Below, piece by piece: positions 16,808-26,246 of a stretch of 64,000 bases of DNA. The notes beneath the pieces are model-generated. The model was not told the origin of the DNA, made no database searches, and worked only from the letters and a program-made list of their open reading frames with translations. Position 1 is the stretch's first letter. Each line of letters opens with the position of its first letter. This DNA is from Oscillatoria sp. FACHB-1407 (GTDB taxonomy: Bacteria; Cyanobacteriota; Cyanobacteriia; Elainellales; Elainellaceae). Location: NCBI RefSeq assembly GCF_014697545.1, contig NZ_JACJSA010000006.1:124001-188000 (forward strand), in the 5' to 3' direction. The position numbers and the translations under genes are program-made.

Positions 16808-18190
16808 CTATACCTGCCCTGGAGCAACTGTTTGAATGACAGGTGCATCAGCCTCCGGGTCATCGACCCGCTGCAACTTTGCACCGAGCTTGAGCAACTT
16901 GCCGCCTAAGTCCTCATAGCCGCGATCGAGGTGATGCAGTCCCTGAATGGTCGTTTTACCTTCAGCGGCGAGGGCAGCCAGCACCAGTGCAGCAGAGGCT
17001 CGCAAGTCAGTTGCCACAACCGGAGCACCCGATAGTCGAGGCACTCCACGAATGATGGCGTGGTTGCCCTTAACACGAATATCGGCTCCCATGCGGTTTA
17101 ACTCAGCAACGTGCCGCAAACGGTTTTCAAACACGGTTTCAGTGATGACGCTGTCCCCTTCGCTTAGGGTCAACAACGCCATAAACTGTGCCTGCATATC
17201 GGTGGGAAAGCCAGGATAGGGCAGCGTTTCAATATCCGTTGCGATGTGGTGCTCACCGGGGGTGATGCGGAGACGATTGGGAGTCTCTGCTGTAATGTGC
17301 AGACCGATCGCCCGTAGTTTCGCAATGACCGCTGTTAGATGGTCGGGCACAACCGGAAACAAGCTCAGGTCAGAGCGGGTGATCGCTCCTGCCACGAGAA
17401 ATGTACCTGCCTCAATGCGATCGGGGATGATGGAATAGTCGGTGGAGTGCAACCGGGGAACGCCCGAAATGATAATGGTGTTTGTTCCTGCGCCGCGAAT
17501 GCGTGCTCCCATTGCCCGACAGAAATTTGCCAAATCCACGACTTCTGGCTCCTGCGCCGCATTTTCAATCGTGGTTTCACCATCCGCTAAGGTTGCCGCC
17601 ATCATCAAGGTTTCAGTTGCCCCGACACTGGGGTAGTCCAGATAGATGCGTGCTCCCTGGAGTCGCCGATTCGTGCCTTTGACCGAGGCATGAACAGTGC
17701 CATGGTCGATGTGGACATCTGCCCCCATGGCTTGCAAGCCTCGAACGTGTAGATCAACAGGTCTAGCCCCGATCGCACAGCCACCCGGTAAAGGCACGCG
17801 GGCAACGCCCAGACGAGCCAACAAAGGACCAATTACAAAAAAGCTGGCTCTGAGTTGGCTGACGAGTTCGTAGGGTGCTTTGGAGTGGTGCAAATGGCGA
17901 GCGTTCATATGGAGCGCGTCGCCCTTACGTTCTACCTTTACTCCCAGGGCTGAGAGGATTTGCCCCATCCGATTGACATCCACCAGCGAGGGAACGTTTT
18001 GGATGCGGCAGTCATCAGGGCAGAGTAAAGCTCCAGCCATAATGACCAGGGCTGAGTTTTTGGCACCGCTAATGTTGACTTGCCCTTGCAGTGGTACGCC
18101 ACCCCAAATATGCATGAGAGACTTGTCTTCTTCGGGTGCGGCATTGGAATTGGGAAGGTTAGGAGAGGGAGTAATAGGTTTGTCCTCCAA
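16808..18190 (-). CDS. murA: UDP-N-acetylglucosamine 1-carboxyvinyltransferase
   Basis: 460 residues from a TTG at 18190. MurA adds enolpyruvate to UDP-GlcNAc, the first committed step of peptidoglycan synthesis in the cytosol, and is the fosfomycin target. Visible: [20 protein letters not shown] with the conserved Lys-Asn, [15 protein letters not shown], and [18 protein letters not shown] with the catalytic cysteine (Cys138 here), so not a fosfomycin-insensitive Asp variant. Later motifs include [14 protein letters not shown] and [17 protein letters not shown]. The first 25 residues are extra compared with most bacteria; ATG at 18115 ([11 protein letters not shown]) is the alternative start. 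Confidence 0.95.
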   Translation of the reverse strand: MEDKPITPSPNLPNSNAAPEEDKSLMHIWGGVPLQGQVNISGAKNSALVIMAGALLCPDDCRIQNVPSLVDVNRMGQILSALGVKVERKGDALHMNARHLHHSKAPYELVSQLRASFFVIGPLLARLGVARVPLPGGCAIGARPVDLHVRGLQAMGADVHIDHGTVHASVKGTNRRLQGARIYLDYPSVGATETLMMAATLADGETTIENAAQEPEVVDLANFCRAMGARIRGAGTNTIIISGVPRLHSTDYSIIPDRIEAGTFLVAGAITRSDLSLFPVVPDHLTAVIAKLRAIGLHITAETPNRLRITPGEHHIATDIETLPYPGFPTDMQAQFMALLTLSEGDSVITETVFENRLRHVAELNRMGADIRVKGNHAIIRGVPRLSGAPVVATDLRASAALVLAALAAEGKTTIQGLHHLDRGYEDLGGKLLKLGAKLQRVDDPEADAPVIQTVAPGQV

Positions 18191-18400
18191 AGTGGGTAAT
18201 AGTTCCTAATAACTTCAAAATTTGGTTTGATTCTACCGGAAAGCGGCTAAATGTCTAAATCAAATCCAAGCCCGAATCGTATCTTAGGAAGAATAAGCTA
18301 GAAATTCATTAACCTCAAGCTGCAAATTTCCTTGCTAAAGTAGTTGACTGATGCGATCGCTTGATAGATGATGGGAAATCGCAGCGTTGAATGAGCTGAT

Positions 18401-18484
18401 GCGGAACTGGCGGAATTGGTAGACGCGCTAGATTCAGGTTCTAGTGTCTGCAAAGACTTCCGGGTTCAAGTCCCGGGTTCCGCA
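18401..18484 (+). tRNA. trnL: tRNA-Leu (anticodon CAG)
   Basis: 84-nt class II tRNA. Acceptor GCGGAAC pairs with GTTCCGC, discriminator A. Anticodon arm CTAGA-TTCAGGT-TCTAG gives anticodon CAG. Variable arm TGTCTGCAAAGACTT, T arm CCGGG-TTCAAGT-CCCGG. CCA is not encoded. A second leucine isoacceptor in the window besides the one at 14008. Confidence 0.96.
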
Positions 18485-18632
18485 TTCTACACGGTGTGAC
18501 TTTTGTTCTCCGTTTAAGAATGCATAGCAGGTGAGATGAGTCCTCTGGTTGTATCAATCATGATGATGGATTGGTCAAATCTGCTTATACATTTGTAGAT
18601 TTTTGTAAAAAATTTAAATCGTTGGTGGTGCG

Positions 18633-19418
18633 TTGATCACGAGTTTGCAGAACCCGCTTGTCAAACAGATGCGAAAGCTGCACCGCCCCAAAGAACGGCT
18701 TCAGCAGCACCTATCGCTTCTGGAAGGCACCCACCTATTGGAGGAAGCCTGTGCTGTCAATATTCCTCTAACGACGGTTTGTTGCACCTCTGATTGGCTG
18801 GAAGAGCACACCCAACTGTGGGAGCGTGCGACTCAACAGGCAGGTCGGGCAGAGATCGTCAGCCCCGAAGTGTTGCAGGCGATCGCCACTACAGTTCAAC
18901 CGGATGGAGTCGTCGCTTCCGTAGCACGGTTGATGCCGCGATCGCCCACCTTTCCAGTAACACTGGGAGTAGCGTTAGAAACGATTCAAGACCCTGGTAA
19001 TGTCGGGACGCTGATTCGCACAGCGGCAGCCGTCGGGGTAGATGGGTTGTGGATTAGTGCTGATAGCGTCGATTTAGACCATCCCAAGGTGTTGAGAGCC
19101 ACCGCAGGTCAGTGGTTTCGTCTACCCATGGCGGTGAGTGCTGACCTAAAACAGGACGTTACCAGCTTTAAGCAATTGGGGGGGCAGGTGATCGCCACCC
19201 TCCCCTTTGCCCAAACACCTTACTGGGAGATTGACTGGCAGCAACCCAGCTTGATTTTGTTGGGCAATGAAGGGGCTGGCTTAACCACCGAGTTAGCGGC
19301 TCTTGCCGATGTCAACGTTACGATTCCTCTGATGGCTGGGGTCGAGTCGCTCAACGTGGCGATCGCAGCGGCTGTCATTCTCTACGAAGCACGGCGACAG
19401 CGGGAGGTAGGGGTGTAA
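18633..19418 (+). CDS. TrmH/SpoU-family RNA methyltransferase
   Basis: 261 residues. An N-terminal substrate-binding domain (ITSLQNPLVKQMRKLHRPKE) is followed by the SPOUT trefoil-knot domain with the three motifs: motif 1 IQDPGNVGTLIRTAAAVGVD, motif 2 LILLGNEGAGLT and motif 3 IPLMAGVESLNVAIAAAVIL. This places it with 2'-O-ribose methyltransferases of rRNA or tRNA using SAM. The exact target cannot be told from sequence. The only well-placed start is TTG at 18633 after a weak GGTGGTG. The last codons and the stop fall in a GGGTGTA heptamer array. Confidence 0.9.
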   Translation: MITSLQNPLVKQMRKLHRPKERLQQHLSLLEGTHLLEEACAVNIPLTTVCCTSDWLEEHTQLWERATQQAGRAEIVSPEVLQAIATTVQPDGVVASVARLMPRSPTFPVTLGVALETIQDPGNVGTLIRTAAAVGVDGLWISADSVDLDHPKVLRATAGQWFRLPMAVSADLKQDVTSFKQLGGQVIATLPFAQTPYWEIDWQQPSLILLGNEGAGLTTELAALADVNVTIPLMAGVESLNVAIAAAVILYEARRQREVGV

Positions 19419-19458
19419 GGGTGTAGGGTGTAGGGGTGTAAGGGTGTAGGGTGTAGGA
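19407..19458. repeat. Heptamer tandem array, GGGTGTA type
   Basis: About seven units of GGGTGTA with occasional extra bases. It begins inside the last codons of the SpoU methyltransferase and ends 78 bases before purE. Confidence 0.8.
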
Positions 19459-19535
19459 GCGATCGCTCTAGCAAAATTTCAATCTCATCGCGACCACTAA
19501 ATGACCAAAAACAAATGACCAGCAACAATTGACGA

Positions 19536-20072
19536 ATGACTAATACACAATCTGAAACTCCAGCCGTTGGCATCATTATGGGCAGTGACTCTGATTTGCC
19601 AACCATGCAAGGGGCGATCGCGATTTGTGAGCAGTTTCAAGTGCCTCACGAGGTGGCGATCGTCTCGGCTCACCGCACTCCTGACCGCATGGTTGAATAT
19701 GCCAAGCAAGCGCATGAGCGTGGGTTAAAAGTGATCATTGCCGGAGCCGGAGGAGCCGCCCACCTGCCGGGAATGGTAGCAGCGTTGACTCCACTACCGG
19801 TGATTGGGGTTCCTGTGCCCAGTCGCCATCTCCAGGGGGTTGACTCGCTCTATTCCATCGTGCAAATGCCTGCCGGAATTCCTGTAGCTACTGTGGCGAT
19901 CGGCAATGCCCAAAACGCTGGGTTGCTGGCAGTGCAAATTCTCGCGACTCACCACCCAGACCTGTTAAAACAGGTGCAAGCCTATCGCCAGAGTCTGACT
20001 GACATGGTGATGCAAAAACAGGCAACGCTAGAGGAAGTGGGGTATCAACGGTATTTGAAGAAGGAAGATTGA
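19536..20072 (+). CDS. purE: N5-carboxyaminoimidazole ribonucleotide mutase
   Basis: 178 residues, class I PurE. It converts N5-CAIR to CAIR in purine synthesis, working after PurK. Motifs: [31 protein letters not shown] (with the catalytic histidine loop), [39 protein letters not shown] and [19 protein letters not shown]. Length is normal for the family. purK is not adjacent; the other purine gene in the window is purM at 44098, as is usual for the scattered pur genes of cyanobacteria. Confidence 0.97.
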   Translation: MTNTQSETPAVGIIMGSDSDLPTMQGAIAICEQFQVPHEVAIVSAHRTPDRMVEYAKQAHERGLKVIIAGAGGAAHLPGMVAALTPLPVIGVPVPSRHLQGVDSLYSIVQMPAGIPVATVAIGNAQNAGLLAVQILATHHPDLLKQVQAYRQSLTDMVMQKQATLEEVGYQRYLKKED

Positions 20073-20159
20073 AGATTGAAGAAGGAAGATTGAAGAAAGA
20101 AAAATGAAGTCTGCGGCTCGACTGAGTTTCGCCGCGTGTCCTTGGTGAAATACCGAGAC

Positions 20160-20202
20160 TAACGTGAATTCATTCGCCGGAATCTTAAACCGACCTGACG
20201 CG
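20160..20202. repeat. Interspersed repeat family A, shortened copy A4
   Basis: TAACGTGAATTCATTCGCCG joins the left end of family A directly to its fourth hairpin (GAATTCATTCGCC), followed by the TTAAACCGACCTGACG right-end region. The three inner hairpins are missing, as expected from deletion between the two GAATTC sites. Confidence 0.7.
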
Positions 20203-20239
20203 AGATTAAGTGTTTCATCTCCCGATTTTCTGTTTGCCC

Positions 20240-21112
20240 TCAATCCGGCACAAAAACTGAGATTGCTTTGGGTATGACTCGAAAGTAAGCGGGGGTTCGG
20301 GAACTGACTTCTCCATCGGTGTCGATCAGACGTGGTTTGGTGGTGTAGATCTCAATTTCCTGGCCCTGTAAAACGCGGATGCGCTGACCTGTAGCGTATT
20401 CTCCTCGCATCAACGTTGGAATCAGCGCGATCGCCTGCCACCAGTGCTGTACTTCCAGGCTACACAGATCGAGCCGCTCATCGTCGATCGCCGCATCCGC
20501 AGCGACGGTTAGACCGCTGCCATAATACCGTCCATTACACACCGTAATTTGAAAGGTTTTGACCCACACCGACTGATCATTACAGCGAATCTCAGCGGTA
20601 AATCTGCGATAGCGGGAGATGACTCGCAGAGCCGTCATGGCGTAGGCAAACACTCCCCAACGCCGCTTCACATTATCCTCGACTTGTTGATTAATGTCGG
20701 CACTAATGCCCATCCCCGCAACGTTTAAGAAGTACTTGCCGTTGACACATCCCAAATCGATCAGTTGAGTCTTTCCCTGAACGATCGCCCGACAAGCCAT
20801 TTCGAGGGATTGCGGTAGTTTGAGGGTGCGGGCAAGGTTGTTTGCAGTTCCAAGGGGAATCACCCCCAGTGGCAGTTGAGTCGCTAACAAACCCGCGATC
20901 GCCGCATTCATCGTGCCATCTCCGCCGCCAATAATCACCCGATCGACTCGATCACGGTATGTCTGAATCAGGTCTGATATCTTGGCTGGGTCGGCGATCG
21001 GGACATCTATAAACTCCATATCGAACGCTTTTAGCCATTCAATGACCTGTAGGCGAGTTTGTTCACCACGACGAGCGTAGGGATTGATCAGGAGCAGTGC
21101 GCGTTGGGTCAC
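20240..21112 (-). CDS. Diacylglycerol kinase-family lipid kinase (YegS/BmrU-like)
   Basis: 290 residues from GTG at 21112. Motifs of the DAGK catalytic family: LLINPYARRGEQ, DRVIIGGGDGTMNAAIAGLL (ATP-binding GGGDGT), PLGVIPLGTANNLARTL and LDLCSLEV, then GEVSSRTPAYFRVIP. It would phosphorylate a lipid such as diacylglycerol or phosphatidylglycerol at the membrane. The frame stays open for 77 codons upstream, but that part is translated GGGAGTG heptamer repeats and PTPTPYSPLP-like sequence, so it is probably not protein. The GTG start gives MTQRALLLINPY, as in homologues. Confidence 0.87.
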   Translation of the reverse strand: MTQRALLLINPYARRGEQTRLQVIEWLKAFDMEFIDVPIADPAKISDLIQTYRDRVDRVIIGGGDGTMNAAIAGLLATQLPLGVIPLGTANNLARTLKLPQSLEMACRAIVQGKTQLIDLGCVNGKYFLNVAGMGISADINQQVEDNVKRRWGVFAYAMTALRVISRYRRFTAEIRCNDQSVWVKTFQITVCNGRYYGSGLTVAADAAIDDERLDLCSLEVQHWWQAIALIPTLMRGEYATGQRIRVLQGQEIEIYTTKPRLIDTDGEVSSRTPAYFRVIPKAISVFVPD

Positions 21113-21186
21113 GGGTGGGGAGTGGGAATAGGGAACAGGGAGTGGGGAGTAGGGAGTGGGAGTGGGAGTGGAGAGTAGGGAGTGGG
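21113..21186. repeat. Heptamer tandem array, GGGAGTG/GGGAGTA type
   Basis: A seven-base-period array of GGGGAGT, GGGAGTA and GGGAGTG units in the 5' region of the lipid-kinase gene. Its lack of stop codons on the minus strand creates a false N-terminal extension of that ORF. Confidence 0.8.
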
Positions 21187-21414
21187 GTGCATTAGCGTTA
21201 GCGTAACGCACCGTTTCACAATCAATATTTTGGTGTTGATCCTGAGGAGTCGTCAAAGGTTGAGAACACTCTTTTAGCGCTTGTCTGCTTCTGCCTTTTG
21301 CACGTTGTCCCCTTTCTCCCTTCAAAGTATTTCTAGCAAACACAGCCTTGGTGTCCTTTTTTGCTAGAGTGGCAGTCGTTGCTGACGATGCTGCCTATTC
21401 CGGAGTCTCAACCT

Positions 21415-23121
21415 ATGCCTCTGAATCGAATCTCAACCTTTTTTGAAAAACGGACTCGCGTTGCAATGATCACTGTTGGAGCAGCGATCGCCCTAGCAGC
21501 AGGGGGTTTAGCGTCGTATTGGGTGGTGACTCAACGGCGTCCGGCGATCGCCAGTTTGCCAGTAGGGTCTGATCTGGTACCGCAGGATGCGTTGATGACC
21601 GTGTCCTTTTCGACCGACACAGAGCAATGGCGAGAATTGCGCCAGTTTGGTACGCCCGAAACTCAAGAGCAACTGGATGAGCGGTTAGCGGAGTGGCGCG
21701 ATCGCCTGCTCACAGATTATGGCTATCGCTATGACCGCGATGTACAGCCCTGGATTGGCGAAGAGGCAACGCTGGCAGTGTTGACGAATCTATCGGAAGC
21801 CCCCGAAACACCAGATCCGATTGAGCAGAATGCTCAAACATTGGTGCTGATTTTGCCGATTGACGATGTGGTGCAGGCGCAAGCTGTCTTGTCAGAGGCT
21901 CAGGACAGTGCTGAACGCTCCTGGACGGTGCGTGATTACAACGGGGCACAGATTCGCGAGACGGAGGTGGACGGGCGTAACTTAAGTGTAACGGTCGTTG
22001 ATAACCGCTTTTTGGTGATCAGTGAGGATGGGGCAGCGATCGAGCGAATGATTGATACCCATCGCGGCGGCGAGTCGGTGGCAGATACACCGGGTTATCG
22101 GCAGGCGATCGCTGATGTAGCCGCAACAGACCCATTCTTGCGGGTGTATGTGAATGCTCCAGTGGCACGGGAGGTTGTTACCACCAACACGATTCAGCCC
22201 ATTCCCACGCAGGGGTTTAGCCCCCTTAAGAACAATCAAGGTATTGCTGCCACTGTGACGCTGGAGGAGGACACAATTCAGATTCAGGGAGCCGGATGGC
22301 TGCCTCAGGATAGCGAACAACGATATCAGGTCAACAATACGGCGACTAATATGCCTACCCTGCTGCCCGAAGAAACGTTGATGATGATGTCAGGGGCAAA
22401 CTTACAGCAGTTTTGGCAGCAGTTTAGCCAGGGTCCGGTGGCTGACCCTAAAAGCTTAAGCAACCCGGCAATCCTGCGAGACGCCATTCAAAGCACTACT
22501 GGGCTGGATCTCGATCAAGATTTGTTGGCGTGGATGGATGGCGAGTTTAGTTTGGCATTGATTGCTGACCCTGCTCCAAGCAGTACTGTGCGGACGGCAG
22601 GGGTGGTGTTTATGGTCAAAGCCAGCGATCGCACTCAAGCTGACGCTGCCCTAAAACGACTCGATGACGTCATGGGCGATCGCTATCAGTTTGAGGTCAA
22701 GGAAACCAACCTCAAGGGGGAATCTGTGGTGCAGTGGGTATCTCCATTTGCCTCGCTCACCGTTACACGCGGTTGGATGAGTTCAGATGTGGCATTTCTG
22801 GCGATCGGAGCACCCGTCGCCGAAACCATCTTGCCCAAGCCCAACACCAGCCTGAGCCAAAATTCCCTGTTTCAATCAGTGACACAGAGCGATCGCAACA
22901 CTAGCAGTGGCTACTTCTTCCTGAATCTGGAGCAACTCCTGGGCACGAGTGGATCACTGCCCATTCCAAACCTGCCTGAGAATGGAGAAGCCTATGCTAA
23001 AGCCATTCGGGCGATTGGAGTTAAGGCAGCAATTCAACGTGAAACCAGTACTCGCTTTGATATTTCAGTGCTGATGCGTAAAACGGAGAACGCTCGCCCA
23101 CTTCCTTCGCCGGAAGAATAA
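21415..23121 (+). CDS. DUF3352 protein with N-terminal membrane anchor
   Basis: 568 residues from ATG 21415, chosen for GGAG nine bases upstream; ATG 21388 and TTG 21361 are alternatives. One membrane segment at about residues 16-36 (VAMITVGAAIALAAGGLASY) is followed by a large extracytoplasmic part. It shows the DUF3352 pattern: ALMTVSFSTDTEQW near the start, DYGYRYDRDVQPWIGEEATL, then FLVISEDGAAIERMID, and a second half beginning ILRDAIQSTTGLDLDQDLLA with LAWMDGEFSLALI. The two halves look like related alpha/beta folds. The family is common in cyanobacteria and has no known function. Confidence 0.85.
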   Translation: MPLNRISTFFEKRTRVAMITVGAAIALAAGGLASYWVVTQRRPAIASLPVGSDLVPQDALMTVSFSTDTEQWRELRQFGTPETQEQLDERLAEWRDRLLTDYGYRYDRDVQPWIGEEATLAVLTNLSEAPETPDPIEQNAQTLVLILPIDDVVQAQAVLSEAQDSAERSWTVRDYNGAQIRETEVDGRNLSVTVVDNRFLVISEDGAAIERMIDTHRGGESVADTPGYRQAIADVAATDPFLRVYVNAPVAREVVTTNTIQPIPTQGFSPLKNNQGIAATVTLEEDTIQIQGAGWLPQDSEQRYQVNNTATNMPTLLPEETLMMMSGANLQQFWQQFSQGPVADPKSLSNPAILRDAIQSTTGLDLDQDLLAWMDGEFSLALIADPAPSSTVRTAGVVFMVKASDRTQADAALKRLDDVMGDRYQFEVKETNLKGESVVQWVSPFASLTVTRGWMSSDVAFLAIGAPVAETILPKPNTSLSQNSLFQSVTQSDRNTSSGYFFLNLEQLLGTSGSLPIPNLPENGEAYAKAIRAIGVKAAIQRETSTRFDISVLMRKTENARPLPSPEE

Positions 23122-23257
23122 GAAGTCTCTCCTCCTCTACTCCCCACTTCCCACCCCCTCACTTGTGGATTGTGAACGGTCAACCTTAGGGGTTAGACTG
23201 TCCAGAATCGAGATGTCTTCTCTAGATTCTGTTCATTCATCGGTGTATTAACCCCCC

Positions 23258-24256
23258 ATGGTCAACTGGCACGACACAATGTATCCCAAACGTATTTTGC
23301 TCACGGGTGCCAGTGGTTGCATTGGTCATTACATTGCTGATGGGCTGATTCACAATACTCCCCATGAGTTGTTTTTGCTGGTTCGTAATCCTCAAAAGCT
23401 TCAGTTTGATTATGAAGCCCGTCCCGGCATCACGATTCTTCAGGGTGATCTGCGGCAGATTGAACGTTATAGCCGTCTGTTAAAAACAATGGACAGTGCC
23501 ATTTTGACGGCAACAGCATGGGGAGGCACTCAGGAGGTATTTGATGTCAATGTGGTCAAGACGATTCGCCTGATGAATCTGCTCGACCCCGATGTGTGCC
23601 AACAGGTAATTTATTTTTCTACAGCGAGTATTTTGGGGCGGGATAATCAACCTCTACGGCAAGCGGGCGAACTTGGCACTGATTACATTCGCTCAAAATA
23701 TATGTGTCATCAGCAGTTGTCAAAACTGGCGATCGCCCCCCGCATTACGACCCTGTTTCCGACCCTAGTCTTTGGCGGCGACAGCAATAAGCCTTACTCT
23801 CATCTATCGGCAGGGATTCCTGAGATTGTCAAATGGCGAAAGTTGGCTCGCTTCTTAAGGGCAGAGGGTAGTTTTCACTTTATGCACGGCTATGACATTG
23901 CTCAGGTTGTCTTGCATCTGCTAGAGCATCCCCCTGGACCTGATGACTCGCGTGAACTCATTCTCGGAAATCCTCCCCTGACAGTTAATCAAGCCGTTAG
24001 AGAACTGTGTGCCTACTTCAAAACGCGGGTCTATTTTGGGATTCCCCTGACCAAGCAACTGACAGAACTTTTAATCAATGTGTTTCGCATTCAGGTTGCC
24101 GCATGGGATCGGTTTTGTTTGCAATATCGCCACTTTACGTATCAAAATCCCATTAGCCCTGCTACTTATGGGTTGACGCCCTACTGTGCCACGCTGACTG
24201 AGCTATTTCAGGTGAGTGGAGTGAATTTGCCACAGCGAACCAAAGGCAGGAAGTAA
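23258..24256 (+). CDS. NAD(P)-dependent epimerase/dehydratase (extended SDR)
   Basis: 332 residues. An N-terminal Rossmann fold with RILLTGASGCIGHYIADGLI (GxxGxxG) is followed by GDLRQIERYSRLLKTM, FSTASILG and the catalytic Tyr-Lys pair in DYIRSKYMCHQQL (YxxxK). The C-terminal part, with MHGYDIAQVVLHLLEHPP and LGNPPLTVNQAVRELCAYF, is the substrate domain of extended SDRs. The substrate is unknown; a nucleotide sugar or isoprenoid/steroid-like compound are both possible. An internal ATG seven codons in (MYPKRILLTGAS) is an alternative start. A short inverted repeat (CAGAATC ... GATTCTG, about 23210-23234) precedes it. Confidence 0.85.
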   Translation: MVNWHDTMYPKRILLTGASGCIGHYIADGLIHNTPHELFLLVRNPQKLQFDYEARPGITILQGDLRQIERYSRLLKTMDSAILTATAWGGTQEVFDVNVVKTIRLMNLLDPDVCQQVIYFSTASILGRDNQPLRQAGELGTDYIRSKYMCHQQLSKLAIAPRITTLFPTLVFGGDSNKPYSHLSAGIPEIVKWRKLARFLRAEGSFHFMHGYDIAQVVLHLLEHPPGPDDSRELILGNPPLTVNQAVRELCAYFKTRVYFGIPLTKQLTELLINVFRIQVAAWDRFCLQYRHFTYQNPISPATYGLTPYCATLTELFQVSGVNLPQRTKGRK

Positions 24257-24599
24257 GCAAGGAAAGGAATGATGAAGGGGAAGGGGAAAGAGGATTGTAT
24301 TTTTTGGGGCGATCGTCTCGGTCGTGCAATACCTTAAAAAGGATACGCGGGCAAGATGCCCGCACTGACACAAAATTTTGAACATATCCTCCCCACTCCC
24401 TACTCCCTACTCCCTACTCCCCATTCCCTACACCTTCTACCCCATTTAGCAACGCTATTTATCCTTCATCGTTTATCCTTTTTTCCTCCCCACACCCCAC
24501 CCCATTTAGCAACGCTCTGTCGAAAGATGTTAGTCATTGAAAGTTGGTGCTATAGAAGTAAGGGCTAAAAAACCGTAAACAATACTCTGGGGGAATGGC
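24257..24599. other. Repeat-rich intergenic region
   Basis: 343 bp without a gene. It holds a purine run (24258-24295), the REP-like hairpin GCGGGCAAGATGCCCGC (about 24348-24364), a heptamer array of CTACTCC/CCACTCC units (24387-24431), and a 17-bp direct repeat CCCCATTTAGCAACGCT seen twice (about 24441 and 24502), 61 bp apart. Confidence 0.7.
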
Positions 24600-25688
24600 G
24601 TGTTGAAACCCTTACGATCTGGTTGGCTTGGCTTCCAACGTCACTTTCACGTTTGCCCCATTTGCTGCATTTTGCCACCTCACATCACTGAATCAATTGC
24701 CAGACACGGCAATGAAAGACAACGGGATTGGGCATTTCAAACTTTGATTACTTCGGAACAATTTCGCGGGCGACGGCAGGCAGTTGGCACATTGACTTTC
24801 GCGGTGCCTGCCGGAGAAAAGCGACGCACGGTGTTTAACGCTCGAAATGAGTTTGACCTGCCGGGGACGTTAGTTCGAGGAGAGGGTGATCCAGCGACCG
24901 GAGATGCAGCGGTTGATGAGGCATACGACGGTGCGGGAGCCACTTATGATTTGTACGCCGAGGTGTTTGAACGCAATTCCATTGACGATCGCGGCTTACG
25001 ACTCGACTCTACAGTGCATTACGGGGTTGATTATGCCAACGCCTTTTGGGATGGTAGCCAGATGGTGTATGGCGATGGCGATGGGGAGTTATTTGAGCGA
25101 TTTACCAGGGCGATCGATGTGATTGGTCATGAGTTGACCCATGGCGTGATTCAGTACGAAGCGAATTTGATTTATTACGGTGAACCCGGTGCGTTAAATG
25201 AGTCATTTGCCGATGTGTTTGGCAGTCTGGTAAAGCAGCGATCGCTCAATCAAACGGCAGAAGAAGCCGATTGGATCATTGGCGCAGGACTGTTTACACC
25301 GAATGTGCAGGGGGTAGGCATTCGCTCGATGAAAGAACCGGGCACGGCGTACAACGACCCCGTCTTAGGGCAAGACCCCCAACCGGGTCATGTAGATGAC
25401 CTCTATCGCGGCACAGCAGATAATGGCGGGGTTCATATCAACTCCGGGATTCCCAATCGAGCGTTTTATCTGGCAGCGGTGGCGATCGGCGGTTATGCCT
25501 GGGAAAAAGCAGGACGCATCTGGTACATCACCTTGCGCGATCGCCTGCGGTCACGAGCCAACTTCAGACGAGCCGCAACAGCGACGATCACCGTGGCAGG
25601 TGAGTTATATGGTGCAGACAGCCCAGAGCAGCAAGCGGTTCGCACGGCATGGGAACAGGTTGGTGTACTCCGGAGTGTTAGTCGGTGA
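24600..25688 (+). CDS. M4-family metalloprotease, protealysin-like
   Basis: 362 residues from GTG at 24600. The thermolysin-family catalytic site is complete: HELTH at residues 177-181, the third zinc ligand in NESFAD (Glu201), and the active-site histidine in GGVHINSGIPNRAF. The N-terminus is short (about 50 residues) with CPICCILPPHITESI, which matches the short protealysin-type propeptide (PPxxx motif), not the long thermolysin one. No Sec signal peptide is evident, as in protealysin. It is followed by an emfourin-like inhibitor gene 128 bp downstream on the same strand. Some cleavage function inside or outside the cell is expected; substrate unknown. Confidence 0.92.
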   Translation: MLKPLRSGWLGFQRHFHVCPICCILPPHITESIARHGNERQRDWAFQTLITSEQFRGRRQAVGTLTFAVPAGEKRRTVFNARNEFDLPGTLVRGEGDPATGDAAVDEAYDGAGATYDLYAEVFERNSIDDRGLRLDSTVHYGVDYANAFWDGSQMVYGDGDGELFERFTRAIDVIGHELTHGVIQYEANLIYYGEPGALNESFADVFGSLVKQRSLNQTAEEADWIIGAGLFTPNVQGVGIRSMKEPGTAYNDPVLGQDPQPGHVDDLYRGTADNGGVHINSGIPNRAFYLAAVAIGGYAWEKAGRIWYITLRDRLRSRANFRRAATATITVAGELYGADSPEQQAVRTAWEQVGVLRSVSR

Positions 25689-25816
25689 GTTGCAGTCGCC
25701 GTTTGTTCTTACGCTCTAGTGGCATGATGCTATGGTCATCTGTAGGGCAGGTCTTGACCTCATTGGACGATGCGAAATGGTTTCCGCGACAGGATCATCA
25801 GCAGGAGAGTACACCC

Positions 25817-26113
25817 ATGCAGATATCTATGGAGCGCAGCGGTGGGTTTACGGGCATTCCACTCGTGGTAACTGTAGACACGGTAACCCTATCTCCGGCT
25901 GAGGCGGAACACCTGCGCCAACTGGTCAATGCTGCTGATTTCTTTAGACTGCCAGAGGCGATCGCTGATACTCCCCAACCCGATCGCTTCCATTACCAGA
26001 TCACGGTGCAGGATAATGGTCAACACCATACGGTATCGGTCAGCGAGTCAGCCATGCCTGCTGGCTTGCGTCCCCTGGTGCAGTGGTTGACCGCTGCTGC
26101 TCGTCGTCGTTAA
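25817..26113 (+). CDS. Emfourin-like inhibitor of the adjacent M4 protease
   Basis: 98 residues from ATG 25817, with CAGGAG eight bases upstream. The frame is open 44 codons further 5', but the protein begins MQISMERSGGFTGIPLVVTV as expected for emfourin. The middle has LSPAEAEHLRQLVNAADFF and the end has HYQITVQDNGQHHTVSVSES. Emfourin was described in Serratia as a tight inhibitor of protealysin encoded beside it. The position directly after the M4 gene supports the same pairing here. It probably keeps the protease inactive until needed. Family assignment is by recognition, not by search. Confidence 0.75.
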   Translation: MQISMERSGGFTGIPLVVTVDTVTLSPAEAEHLRQLVNAADFFRLPEAIADTPQPDRFHYQITVQDNGQHHTVSVSESAMPAGLRPLVQWLTAAARRR

Positions 26114-26135
26114 GGATGGTCTAACGGGTGATCTG

Positions 26136-26246
26136 ATGTACAATCCTGCTCTTGCCCCTGTCTTGGATTGGTTAGCGGTGTTTGGCTATCTGGCGATCGC
26201 CCTGATTGTCACCTGGCGTGTCATCAACACCACCAAGTCTGACTAA
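26136..26246 (+). CDS. Possible 36-residue single-membrane-span protein
   Basis: A 36-codon ORF, ATG 26136 to TAA 26246. The product has one membrane span (DWLAVFGYLAIALIVTW) with a short N-terminus (MYNPALAPVL) and a polar C-terminus (RVINTTKSD). It resembles in size the small thylakoid subunits (PsbX, PetL, Ndh types) but matches none that I know. No clear ribosome site is present (GGGTGAT only), so it may be spurious. Confidence 0.35.
   Translation: MYNPALAPVLDWLAVFGYLAIALIVTWRVINTTKSD

Noticed and set aside
16808-18190. Fosfomycin-resistant MurA variant
   Set aside because: The active-site cysteine is present in GGCAIG, so no natural Asp replacement.
20240-21343. Long form of the lipid kinase with a proline-rich N-terminus
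   Set aside because: The extra 77 codons are translated heptamer repeats; GTG 21112 gives the family start.
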